Positions 1 through 10,498 of a stretch of 24,960 nucleotides of DNA are shown here, piece by piece. How positions within the stretch are numbered: the stretch's first letter is position 1; every line of letters begins with the position of its first letter. Under the pieces are notes generated by a model that was not told the DNA's origin, ran no database searches, and saw only the letters and a list, made by a program, of their open reading frames with translations. The position numbers were made by a program, and so were the translations under genes. Source of the stretch: Hirudo medicinalis (Eukaryota; Annelida; Clitellata; Hirudinida; Hirudinidae); the NCBI GenBank assembly GCA_011800805.1, contig MPNW01000836.1:13871-38830 (forward strand), in the 5' to 3' direction.

Positions 1-175
<175 letters not shown>

Positions 176-220
176 CAAAGATAACGACGATTGATTTTTC
201 AATCACTTCCAGTCATTCAC

Positions 221-609
221 CTTTCCTTGAGCGTCTTCACGAGCTGGAAGTTCTTGGTTGACTCTCTGATCTTTTCCAAGAGTTCAGAATCAATCAGTGC
301 TTTTTCCTCCGTCAATTTCAACCTGATTGAAGGGTTGATTGATCGATTGACGATGACATTCTTGTTATGTCATATTACTTCCGATGCCATTACAATAACA
401 ACAACAATAACCATCAATCAAATTATATATTCAATATTAATGGAAATTTATGAGTAATGGGCGTGGCCTGTAATGGAGAACTGGCCAATAGTTGAAGTGG
501 CTCACTTGTAGACCAGGGCATACATGAGGGAGTGCAGGGCATTGAAGTTCACCTGACCATCTTCGGGGCCTCCAAAGGAGATGTCAACCAGGTTTTGAAA
601 TGACGTCAT
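221..609 (-). CDS. DUF4795/QRICH2-C16orf96-like protein, first two coding exons (partial)
   Basis: Minus-strand gene running off the left edge. Exon 1 is 609-506 (ATG at 609-607, donor GTGAGC) and exon 2 is 322-221 (acceptor AATCAG, donor GTGAAT). The phases fit: exon 1 ends with two bases of a Lys codon that exon 2 completes. The N-terminus contains NLVDISFGGPEDGQVNFNAL followed by HSLMYALVYKLKLTEEKAL. From memory, the pattern LV-I-x8-VNF-ALH-L resembles the N-terminus of QRICH2 and C16orf96, DUF4795 proteins linked to sperm flagella. Exon 2 is charged and looks helical (LIDSELLEKIRES). Seen: splice sites, frame and N-terminal pattern. Inferred: family and ciliary role. The remainder lies outside the window, so the assignment is tentative. 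Confidence 0.5.
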
Positions 610-617
610 CGGGTCAA
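597..617. promoter_or_regulatory. CRE palindrome overlapping the start codon
   Basis: A perfect TGACGTCA (601-608) overlaps the minus-strand start codon at 609-607. The 14-mer GAAATGACGTCATC recurs in the same divergent gap with its CRE at 1008-1015. TGACGTCA is the full CREB/ATF/CREM site; its use here is inference. Confidence 0.35.
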
Positions 618-781
618 CTGATCACCTCCAAAAAACTAAGTCCCTAAAACTGAGAATCTCACTACAGTAGGATTTTGCTGGTACAAGTCAGCCGGATCAA
701 CTGATCACCTCCAAAAAACTAAAGAAAAAAAAAACTAAAACTGAGAATCTCTCTACAATCTGATTTTTTGGCACAAATCAG
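611..781. repeat. Tandem duplication of about 85 bp just upstream of the minus-strand gene
   Basis: Two imperfect copies, 611-691 and 694-781. Both contain TCAACTGATCACCTCC and AAAACTGAGAATCTC, and they end GTACAAGTCAG and GCACAAATCAG. They lie in the presumed 5' UTR or promoter of the gene starting at 609. Confidence 0.85.
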
Positions 782-1878
782 TCACAAATCGACTCAAAAT
801 ATTTTCGAAAGTTTGTCGAGCTGAATCTCATCCAAGGAAATGATCAGGCCGACAGTTTATTATCGTGGAAGCTACCGAGTGCAAATGATTGCCAAATTAT
901 TAATTATTAATTATTAATTATTAATTATTAATTATTATGGATTGTTTGACTAAATCCAGATTCAAAAATCAAGACCCTGTTTATAGACCAGCGGCCGATT
1001 CGTGAAATGACGTCATCTTGGTTATTGATATTGTTATTATTATTAATAATATTGTTATTATTATTAATATTGTTGTTATTATTATTATTATTGAATATAT
1101 TTTATAATAATTATTAATTCTAAATAAAGTCGTCATAGATTTTTTATTTATGTTTTAATATTTTTATAATTTTCCATTTTAAAATCGAAGGTTTATCGAC
1201 AATTCAAATTACTGTCCGGACTGAAAATATGGTGCGTTCGTAATAATATTTTGCCAGTCTGAAGTTGTGTTATTGTTATATTATTGTTTAATGTTTAAAA
1301 ATAATATAATATAATGAAAATAAATAATAATAATAATAATATTATTAATAATAATTATAACAATATAATATAATAAAAATAAATAATAATAAATATATTA
1401 TTACTAATTATATATTATGTATATTATAATACAATTATATCATATTATTTTTAGTAATATAAAAAGTTATTATTAAAAATAATTATAAATATTAATATAT
1501 TAATTTAATTAATATTAATTATTATTAATCGTTAACATGATGTTTTAGGACATCGTGGATAAAGTTAGCCGATTATAATTTTCTGAGCGAGTCGAGAAAC
1601 CAAGCCCACACATGACGTTAAAATTGTTTTATACGTTAGCACTAAGTTGAACACTAACTTTTTGGATTGTACAAGTTTAGGTTATTCAAAATGGTTGGTT
1701 ACGGGAAGTTCTGCTTCATTGATTTTGGCCACTAAATACCAATAGTTGAATTACTTCATTACTAATCCTTATCCTTGTTTTCTGATTTAAATAATAAATA
1801 GAAGAAATTAATGAAAATTAATCTCTTCTCTTTGTGCTGCTGTGATTGCAGATCTCTCCTCTTTTTCATTTTTTTTAG
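782..1878. other. AT-rich divergent intergenic region
   Basis: Between two genes transcribed away from each other. It holds a TAATTAT heptamer array (about 894-937), a second CRE (1008-1015) and a long tract of AAT/TTA-type sequence (about 1020-1540). The missing first exon of the MORN gene, with the start codon, must lie here or further upstream, but I could not place it. No other coding signal was seen. Confidence 0.7.
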
Positions 1879-3355
1879 AAACCGTTCATTTATGAAGGAC
1901 CACGGAACGACATCTTTCGTCCGCACGGTACAGGGGTCGGCCTATATTACAACAGCGACGTTTACAGGGGAGATTACGGAAATGGTCGCAGGCAGGGCCA
2001 CGGCGAATACGTGTGAGTATCCCCCAGGACATTTTGAAATTAATTTCCAAATAGGGGGGGTGTCAGTCCCTTGGAACTAGCCCTTAGGCTATCTAGGATG
2101 GTTTTCATAAACTTCTTTCTTAAAAAAATTCTTGTATTCTAAGTCTTGAATCTTTTTTGTTTGTGTTTGTCTCAACAAAGTGAATACAAAATTCTATTAC
2201 CGATGAGGTGAGCAAAATATTTTGAGGAGATTTTACGAGATAAACGAGGAGCGATGCCTGGATTTTTCCAGTTTGCCGAATTCTGCTCCAGATGCGATTC
2301 GTTCCTCACAGGCACTTCAACGAGGACGTCTACATTGGAAATTGGAAGTCTGGAAAAAGAGAGGGAGAAGGAAAGATGTTCTATTTCCTCGAGAAATCAC
2401 GGTACAACGGTGAGCAACATCGCCGTACAAATGGCAACTCTTGATAAATTAGTTATAAATATATTGTAATCAGTTATTGGAATACTCTAATGTTGTAATC
2501 AGTACTGTTCCAAACGATTCCTTAGGCTTTTGGAAATCCGATAAGCGCCACGGACAGGGCAGCATGACCTACTGGAACGGGGACATTTACTCGGGAGGGT
2601 GGCGCATGGACAAGAAGCAGGGGGTCGGTGTATTTTACTTCGCGGAGGAAGGAATCCTTATTTCATCGTTTTGGGAGGACGGAGTGAGGCTTCCCGAGCG
2701 CGACTGCATACTCGATATGAGGCGCAAATCGCCGTCATTCGTCGAACAAGCCGAGTGGAAGGATGTGAAGGAGCAAGACGACGAGGCTTACGAGGAGAAG
2801 CCAGAAGCACCAGACCTGAAGGAGATGGACGACGATGCCTTCCAAGAGCAGGTTCAACAGAGGGAAGCATCAGATCTTAAGGAGTTGGACGATGAAGCTT
2901 TCGAGGAACAAGTGGTCCAACAAGAGCAACAAGTCGAAGAAATAGAAATTCAGCCACTAAAACATGAATCCCTGGACGCTGTCCCAGAACCAGAAGAAGA
3001 AGTTGAAGAACCCGAGGAAGAAGTTGAAGAACCAGAAGAAGAAGTTGAAGAACCCGAGGAAGAAGTTGAAGAACCTGAGGAAGAAGTGATTGCCGACATT
3101 GAGGAAGAACTTGTCGAAGAAGAAGAAGAAGAACAAGAAGAACTGATTGAAGAAGCTGAGAAGGAATTGGTCGTTCAGGAAGTGAAATTTGAAACAGTTG
3201 CAGATAGCAGGAAAAGTGTCGATTTCAGGGCCGTCGAATCAAGGGCAAGCAACGTGCTAGAGTCTAGGAGCAGCAAAAAAAGCGAGCTGGTAGGATCCAG
3301 GAGCAGCAGGAAGAGCAGAAAGAGTGCCTGTCACAGTTCACTGTACGTCACTTAG
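1879..3355 (+). CDS. MORN-repeat protein, RSPH1-like, with acidic tail (5' exon missing)
   Basis: Exons 1879-2012 (acceptor TTTTTTAG, donor GTGAGTAT), 2312-2409 (acceptor CCTCACAG, donor GTGAGC) and 2526-3355 (acceptor CCTTAG, stop TAG). Phases join cleanly to give 353 aa, without the first exon. The product starts with KPFIYEGPRND, followed by five MORN-like units: YYNSDVYRGDYGNGRRQGHG, FNEDVYIGNWKSGKREGEG, a unit with YNGFWKSDKRHGQG, WNGDIYSGGWRMDKKQGVG, and a degenerate last unit. The tail is Glu-rich and holds perfect EEVEEPE heptad copies near 2990-3090, ending in a Ser/Arg/Lys-rich segment. MORN arrays followed by an acidic tail are typical of radial spoke head protein RSPH1 (known family). 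An axonemal role is inferred, and another MORN protein remains possible. Because exon 1879 begins in phase 0, the start codon must be in an upstream exon. Confidence 0.82.
2990..3090 (+). repeat. 21-bp coding tandem repeat encoding EEVEEPE
   Basis: Four to five near-perfect copies of a 21-nt unit (GAAGTTGAAGAACCCGAGGA and variants) inside the MORN gene's last exon. Each copy adds seven residues, so copy-number change keeps the frame. Confidence 0.9.
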
Positions 3356-3590
3356 TTACGTTCCAGCAACTGGTCGCGAACGCTTCGAACACGTAAGCAG
3401 ACGGCATGCCAAATCAATCTCATCACTCGCTTCAAGCGACCTTGCGATTCTTATATTTAAGAATTTCCGCAGTTCTAGTTTTTACTTATTTTGCACGCAC
3501 AAGCAATTTTAAGAATCGCTAAAAAGAACTTGCCGAAACAGGCAGACGACGATTTGCCTCGAGCTTCCAAGTTTTTTTTTCTCTCGTGTA

Positions 3591-3643
3591 ATTAAACTCG
3601 CTAATCATTTAAGTTCAAAGCTACTCAGATTCTCTAAAATAAA
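3591..3643 (+). promoter_or_regulatory. Candidate polyadenylation signals for the MORN gene
   Basis: ATTAAA at 3591-3596 and AATAAA at 3638-3643 lie about 240-290 nt after the stop codon at 3355. No other strong signal was noticed closer. Confidence 0.4.
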
Positions 3644-4045
3644 AACCAAATAACGCCAAAGTCGGGTCTTCGCCTAAACAGTTGAAAACCACGGCACTGG
3701 CGTTTCCAACTAAAAATGGCCGTCCACCGCTTTCGAAGGTAATATCTATTAATTCAAATTTTGGAGCGGGTATAAGGGGAATAAAGTCAGATTTGGTCAG
3801 CCCCATTTAACCAGACTCCGGCATCGGGCGAGAAGCATCGACCGTCGGTAAAATCGAGATTGAAAGGATGCCGTTCTGCAGGTGTGACGTGCGGATTAGG
3901 ACGAATCAAAATTGAACTTGAACAAAAAGGCAGACAAAAAAACTTATTCACATCTTCAAAGGACCCTGCCTCAGACTCAAGTGGTCTGGGACTGATTTAA
4001 GATAAATTAGAAAAATAATGTTATGATGGCATGGGTTAACAAAGC

Positions 4046-4105
<60 letters not shown>

Positions 4106-4632
4106 CAACACAAAGGCATTAACAATAGTGAGTAGTCCAACAATTGTAATAAAACTGAAATAATTAAGACCATATTATTCGTGACAGCGAAGCGATGGCG
4201 CCAGAATCAGAACATCGTCAACAGTGATGACATCCCCTCGAAAACCTAGGACAGGGAAATGTCAGAAATGTCAAACGACAGAACATCGGCAAAAGTCGAT
4301 CGTAAATAAATCCCTAACCGAAACCAGGACGACAGACGAAGAGAGGGTCCGACCCAAAATGATAAACTGTACACGTTTGTAAAAACACAACAACGTATAA
4401 AAGTACAAGCGACGACAGCTTCCCGGACTGCCGACGACATCACGACGTTGCAGTCGGTTTAAGATTTTCCACGGCCAATCGATAAAATTCTATCGGGTTG
4501 TCGTTCGTTTCGTCGTCGACACCGTCTCGACCGTACGGTCGGTCACATCGAATGTAAATCTTACTGGTGAGTAATTCAATTTGTCGATTACAAAATGTGG
4601 TCAATGATGAGTAGTGAGGAAAAAAAAAGAAA
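3644..4632. other. Convergent intergenic region, no gene recognised
   Basis: Lies between the 3' ends of the MORN gene (+) and mitofusin (-). It contains an (AAT)n microsatellite at about 4047-4101. A GC-richer stretch (about 4200-4566) ends in a donor-like CTG|GTGAGTAA on the plus strand, but no open frame leads to it. Short minus-strand frames at 3806-3621 and 4443-4246 match nothing I recognise. Confidence 0.5.
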
Positions 4633-4638
4633 TTTATT
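4633..4638 (-). promoter_or_regulatory. Polyadenylation signal AATAAA of mitofusin
   Basis: The plus strand reads TTTATT here, giving AATAAA on the minus strand about 80 nt downstream of the mitofusin stop codon (4721-4719). Confidence 0.6.
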
Positions 4639-4718
4639 AATTACAACTCAAAAAAGAAAAAACTAGATCAGTCATCCATCATCTTTCAAATCCTGCTGAA
4701 TTGGAATCCTTCCTTCCA

Positions 4719-7700
4719 CTACCCTCTGATGGTCATCTGGAGGAATCCCCGGACAAAGTTGTTGATCTCTGTTTCCGTGAACTGCGCCTTGTTCCTGAGG
4801 AAGCGAGCGATCGGTATTTCAGAATTTGACGTCGTGACCAATCAATGTGACAATGTCATCGAATTAATGAGATAAAATAACAAGTTAGCACTCGAAGATT
4901 TAAAAATCGATGTTCGCATAATGAAAGGTTAACTGACTTGAGGCCGACAGCTTTCTTGGATGCCTTGTCGAGCGCCTGCATGTCGTTCTCGAGCTTCACG
5001 ACGTCCTTTTCGAGGTCGGACCGGGTCAGGTTGACCTGTTGGCAGAGTCTGTTGAAAGTCGAGTTCAGCTCCCTGTCGACGAAGGATTTAATTTAGCGGA
5101 CGAAAAGAAGCGCCGGATGTTTAGAAATGTCGGTAAATATCGGGAAATCGACCGATCGTTAGCACTCCACACTCACTGTTGAACTTGGTGGCTGCAGTTG
5201 GCACTGGTGAGATCCACGATCAGCCTTAGCTTGCTGCCGGCATAATCGACAAACTGCCTCTTGAACGCCCTTTCTTTGGCTCCGGTCGTCCAGGTGAGTC
5301 TCTCGTACAAGTAAAGGGAGGCGTAACCGGTGCCGAGCAAACCGAGAAGCTTCCATCCGACGGATTTTGCGAGCTGAGGAAAACATCGAGTTACACCAAA
5401 ATGAACGAGTTAGGATTGAAAACTAACAACAAAGTCGGTAACTCACGAGTCCTGCGACGACCAGAACTCCGATGGTCGTCCTGCTGTACAGAGAGGTGAA
5501 AGTGTTCAACAAGGTGAGCATCATCTCGTCGTCGTTCTGTCCTCTGCTGACGATCGCGTTCGTCAGGTCCTCGGTCGAGGCGAAGGAAATGTTGCGGGGA
5601 ATCTGTCGAAGAAAGTCACGAGCTATTTGTCGAGAAATCGTAACCTTTGGAAATGAAAAATCCTTTCGCTTACAGTCTGCTTGGATTTCGTGAGTCCGGC
5701 AAACTTCCTCAGCATCGTCGTGAATCCGAACGAGAACTGGAACTCGATGTCCTCCTGGAAGTCCGCGCAGAGGTTGCGGCAGTCCAGCCTGTAGGCCATC
5801 TCGAAGCTGTTGCTCGGGAATATGTTGACATCCTTGCGACGGGATTCGTCAGGGATGAGGACCAACAGTTGCTCTGCGTTTGGAATCAATAATTTCACGT
5901 CAGGAATCGAGAGAGGGCAGGGGCCGCTTCAAGCGATATTGTCGTTGAATGACAATCCACAACACCAAACCATGCAACACTAAAACTATATGTTAACATC
6001 TATGCAACACTAAAACTATATGTTAACATCTATGCAACACAATGATGGAGCCATGCATGTGAACTGGACATCGAACAAAATACCAAATAAACAAAATTAA
6101 AGGCACAAAATTGGACGTCTTTCAATTCTGCGTCAGCCTGAACAGAAGAAGAAGAAGAAGAATCAATCCTACCGGCCATCTCCGTTGTGGTGTCCTCTAC
6201 GGCCGACCTCAGCGCCTCAGAGCATCTATTTTGAAGGTTGGTCGACAATCCAGCTTCAACGTGCGAATGAAGTCTCTACAGTGGACGAGCGGACGAAGGG
6301 ATAAAGAAATGAGAGTAACAAAACGGTCACACGAAATAAACAAAAAATAAATCGAGCGTCACGAAACGAACGAACGAACGAAAACAAAAGCGTTATCGGC
6401 CACAACGACATGCGGGCACCCTCGACGACCACCACGGTTACCTGCCATGTCGTTGGTGACGTCTACGATGACGTTCTGCACGAGAACGTCGCAGCGTGAG
6501 TGGAGGTTCCGGGAGAGATCGGCGTCGACGTGGACGATCAATTTCTGAATTCCAGTTCGGTTGAAAGAAATCGAATCACCTGATCGTCGTCATCCCCGTC
6601 ACCATTGTCATCGTCGTCACGTTTACATGATTACGTCGCAGTAGAGCAACAAAAAAGCAGTTTTTACCTTCTTGTAGTCGTGGAGAAGCATGGGATCGGC
6701 TGTGAAGGGCACTTCAAAATTGTCAACGAGGACTGACAATCTCTTGATCTCCTCTGACAGAGCAGAACCAACCTGTAAAGAAAGACATTAGGTCAATAAT
6801 TATAATCAATAATCGCCAGTGCAGTCATCACTGTGACCAAATGTCACTATGAATTGGCATCGTCGTCGACGACCGACCTTGACTTCGACTTCCTCGGTCA
6901 TCCTTTTTATCTTGTCCTGGATGTCGTCCGTCAGTGCGCGCATTTGTCTGTGCGTGTTCTCGATGCGCGACTGGCATTCTTGCAACTGCGCCATCAACGC
7001 CATCCTGAGGGCAACAAAGAGGTCAGGGTTAGGGTCAGGTCGCATGTCAAGCCACGCTTATTATTATTACTATTATTATTATTATTATTATTATTATGAT
7101 TATCATTATTATGGAATCTCGGATTACCTCCTGTCAACAGCTCCGATGCAAATGTCCTCCATTGCCTTGTACATGAACTTCGTGATTTCCTTGCCATTCT
7201 GTGCGTGAAGGGCGAACTTTGTCTCGACGGCAGATTGTGATATGCACTCCTGACGGTCGAAAACACGAATTTTAATCATACTATATTATTACTATAATTA
7301 TTATTATTACTATAATTATCGTAAATATTAACAAATGGTACCATCGTATTTTAATCATGTAACAAAATAGCCGTCGACCAACCTCAAACTTCCTCTCGAA
7401 GTTGCTAAAGTCAAAGAGCCTGCTCTGAAACCCTTCCCTGAGCTCGATGGTCGGGGTGGGCGTCCCCTTGCCGTTCTTGACGCGGTCGTACAGGGCCTCC
7501 TTGGCCGACACGAAGAAGACCCTGTTCTCGGCCTCCTGCTTTGTGGCCACTTTGAGTTCGTCGACGAGGAACTGGATGCTCCTTTCCAGGTGCTGTTGCT
7601 TGACTTCTGCCATCGTTTCCAGCTCGTTGGCAGAGGCGTCCCACCTGTTGTTCAGGATGAAGATGTTCGGCTTCGAGAGCCTCTCGCTGACCCTGTGGAA

Positions 7701-9224
7701 GAAGTTCTTTTCCGTCTGCATGAGGGTGGACTCGGCGTTCGCGACCAGGACGAAGACGTCGGCGTCGAGGCAGAACTTCTCGATCCAACTGTCGAGGTCA
7801 GGGGAGACGTCGATTCCGGGACTGTCCACGAGGACCACGTCTTCCTTCAGCAGGGGACACTGCTCTTTCGGCCAGCAAATCCTGATCAACGTGTCGTTGG
7901 ACAAGGAACCCTTGCTCTGGGCATTTGCAATGCTGCTGATGTTCTGTGATGATGCAATTGAGTATGGTTTAAATGAATAACTTATTTCGAGAATTATCCT
8001 ATACCACCATGATATCCTATATCACCATGACATCCTCTATCACCATGACATCCTATATCACCATGACATCCTATAACACCATGACATCCTATACCACCAT
8101 GATATCCTATACCACCATGACATCCTATACCACTATGACATCCTACATCACCATGATATCCTATACCACTATGACATCCTATACCACCATGACATCCTAT
8201 AACACCATGACATCCTATAACACCATGACATCCTATAACATCATGACATCCTATACCACCATGACATCCTATACCACCATGATAATTTCATGGCCGTCAT
8301 CATCGCCACTTTGACTCACCTTGAGTCCCAAGTTCCTCTTGTCTGGTTCCTGCTCGTTGATGAAGTAGGCCTCGTTCTCACTGGCACCCTCGACCTGCAA
8401 GAAGCAGTTCGTGGTGTGCCCCATTCCGCTCGGAAGGATTTTGTTGCCCAACATGGCGTTGATCACCGAACTCTTGCCATTGGAAGTCCTGGAGATGAAT
8501 TGGATTAGCATTATTACGGTAATCTTTAGATGTAAATTAGACATTGCACGGTAAACTGTGCGATCGACTCAATATCACTCAGAATATTGAAAATAAGTAT
8601 AAATACAAGTTATTAGATGAATAAAATATATTATAATCAAGAAAAATCAAAATGATTTAAGATCCAATTACCTTCCAAAGAAGGCGACCTTCATCCTGTC
8701 CCTCTTGAGGATTTCCATGATGCCCTTGACCTTTTCCTTGTACCTGGCGAACTGCCTCACCTGCTCTGCTGTCACCAGGTCAGTTTCTGACTCTATTTCT
8801 GTAAACATGTCACCAAAAATTACGTTACTTAAGTTTTGATTACCACTTATTACGATGTCACTTATTGTATTAAATGCTATTAGCACAAGTTGGACATCGA
8901 GCAAATATTATAATGTCTTCGTAAAGAATGCTAATGGAATGACGAGCTCGCAAATTGGCTAGTCGTGCGGAACCAGCGACGAGCATTTTACTCAGAACAA
9001 GCCGACAAATCAAACGAGAAATCCAATTCACCATCAAGAAACTCCGTCCCCTCGTCAATGTAGTGAGACAGCTCGACAAAGATGTCATTGATCTTCTTCT
9101 TCGCCTGTCCGAAGACTTTCAACGGGGAAGTCGGCGACAGCCTTCCGTTCCTGGCCAGTGCCAACGGTACCGAGTGAGGCCCGGCAGGGTTGTGATCTCC
9201 GGATCCTTGTATGTGTCCAGACAT
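4719..9224 (-). CDS. Mfn: Mitofusin, outer mitochondrial membrane fusion GTPase
   Basis: Coding exons on the minus strand: 9224-9032, 8798-8672, 8488-8320, 7943-7383, 7249-7128, 7004-6878, 6772-6668, then 6544-6442 or 6275-6173, then 5873-5674, 5602-5447, 5373-5177, 5072-4938 and 4794-4719 (stop TAG). With one alternative exon the sum is 2271 nt, giving 756 aa, close to the 757 I recall for human MFN2. Visible parts: N-terminal helix ([14 protein letters not shown]), P-loop GRTSNGKSS at about 106-114, [15 protein letters not shown] at 203-206 and NRWD at 262-265. Then HR1 coiled coil, [11 protein letters not shown] before the membrane, a paired hydrophobic hairpin at about 605-645, and HR2 with [13 protein letters not shown] near the C-terminus. 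The protein tethers and fuses outer mitochondrial membranes by GTP hydrolysis (known family). The first coding exon starts two bases after an acceptor, so the 5' UTR is spliced. Confidence 0.97.
5971..6040. repeat. Perfect 30-bp tandem duplication in a mitofusin intron
   Basis: CATGCAACACTAAAACTATA... at 5971-6000 and TATGCAACACTAAAACTATA... at 6001-6030 differ only at the first base. The start of a third copy is at 6031-6040. It sits in the intron downstream (minus strand) of the alternative exon pair. Confidence 0.9.
6173..6275 (-). other. Mfn: Mitofusin alternative exon, canonical version
   Basis: 103 nt, phase 0 to phase 1, with acceptor CCACTGTAG and donor GTAGGATT. It encodes [18 protein letters not shown] and continues to TTTEMA plus one base. 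It aligns without gaps to the exon at 6544-6442 (14 of 34 identical residues) and more closely to the human MFN2 segment I recall (ELHRHIEEGL...RCS). Joined to 5873, either exon gives MAEQLL. Confidence 0.92.
6442..6544 (-). other. Mfn: Mitofusin alternative exon, divergent version
   Basis: 103 nt, entered in phase 0 after acceptor GAATTCAG and left in phase 1 before donor GTAACC. It encodes [18 protein letters not shown] and continues to VTNDMA plus one base. It occupies the same protein position (about 469-502) as the next exon, and differs from conserved mitofusins at several otherwise kept positions, for example IV and DAD where the other version has HS and EAG. Confidence 0.9.
7057..7100. 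repeat. (TTA)n microsatellite in a mitofusin intron
   Basis: TTATTATTA tract in the intron between exons 7249-7128 and 7004-6878. An AT-rich tract of similar character occurs at about 7275-7330 in the preceding intron. Confidence 0.9.
7990..8285. repeat. 18-bp minisatellite filling a mitofusin intron
   Basis: About 16 copies of an 18-bp unit of the form ACCATGACATCCTATATC, with GATATCC and TATAAC variants. It occupies most of the intron between exons 8488-8320 and 7943-7383. It has no spacers, so it is not a CRISPR array. Confidence 0.95.
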
Positions 9225-10498
9225 TTCTAAAAAATTATTAGAAAGTAGGATGAGGATGGCATTTTAATTATTTGAGTCCGATCCATGTGAATGTTAAATG
9301 TGATCTTAGTTCTCACTATGAAGCTGACTAATAAGTGCTCTTTCATCACGTTTTCCGTCATCATCAACATCATGTTTTATCATCATCAAGTGGCAGCGTG
9401 CTCCGACTTAAGTAGCAGTAAATGACATAATATAACTACTCGATTCCTTTGGCGCAGGGCGTGATGTAGCCGGATTCGATAATCTCGATTCTTACATAAG
9501 CCTCAAAAAGAGATAAATTATGAATATAGCTACCAGCGCAGCAGATCAAGCATGTTTGCATCATTTTGGTGCGCGATACGTTAAATCAATTTCTGACACG
9601 AAACAGACTCCAAACAAATGAAAAGTTACAAATATACGTTGATCAGCCAACAGACCTTATAATTGGCGAAACCCTTTAAAAATAACCTTCAGATCGAAAT
9701 CTAACGTTATGTCAGGTTGTTTGGTTTTTCACAGACTATGCAATTAAAAGTTTCCTGTACAAATTTCTTATCGTATAATATTTTTAAAATGCGAAAACTT
9801 TATTTTATTTTTAAAATTGTAAAGTAATGTTAAAAGGAATGTTTAGGGAAAAAATAATTTGGTATTTTAAACAATTTGTCTCAGAAATTTGAGATTCTTA
9901 TTCACAGTTTGAGTGAAATTGTATTTATTGGTCGTATGGAAAATTATTGAGACATCTTTAATTTCTGCCACTCAAATTAAAATGCAAGATACATTCTAAA
10001 GTTAACACCAATTTGTGGAATGTAGAATGAAAATTTGAATATGAAGTTTCCATTTTGCTTTCCAACGATTAACTTCAGTGTACCTTTTCAAATGCTATAA
10101 AATACCTTTGAGTAATTAATTCTCCAGCAACTATTTACTTTACTCAACTATTTTCTAAGTGCTTTCACAACCTACGGAAAATATTTGCATGGAAGTTATA
10201 AAGCATAAATTAAATTAACATTGACAGAATTGTTTTATGTATAATTTTTATTATTGAGCACAAATTATTCGCCTTCCAAATGTGCGACAATCTTTGTTTA
10301 ACTTGTATTAAAGCTATATCGCTTATGTTGCCGATAGCACAGTCCGGAGTGGATTTATCTAAATTCGTTGCATTTCCGAGCGGAATATTTGTTGTTATCG
10401 GCTTCCAGTCGCTGTAGTTCATTTAAGCAAAAAACAATACAAAACTCGTCGAAAAGCAAATACATCGCTCCAAAGTAATCTTATGTTCATGCTGAGCC
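9225..10498. other. Divergent intergenic region between mitofusin and MORC2
   Basis: About 1.27 kb of AT-rich, largely non-repetitive sequence separates two start codons pointing apart. The minus-strand acceptor TTTTTTAG at 9234-9227 puts an unplaced non-coding mitofusin exon here. A short minus frame at 10422-10210 resembles nothing and is not called. No TATA box or other promoter motif could be assigned. Confidence 0.6.

Noticed and set aside
3621..3806. 61-aa minus-strand frame
   Set aside because: No recognisable motif and overlaps the probable MORN 3' end.
4200..4567. Possible non-coding exon ending CTG|GTGAGTAA on the plus strand
   Set aside because: A good donor alone, with no acceptor, frame or partner exon identified.
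7447..7980. Long plus-strand frames of 177 and 119 aa
   Set aside because: Antisense shadows of the 561-nt mitofusin GTPase exon.
7990..8285. Regular repeats resembling a CRISPR array
   Set aside because: The 18-bp units are contiguous with no unique spacers, lie in an intron, and the genome is animal.
10210..10422. 70-aa minus-strand frame in the divergent gap
   Set aside because: No splice context, no recognisable family and AT-rich composition.
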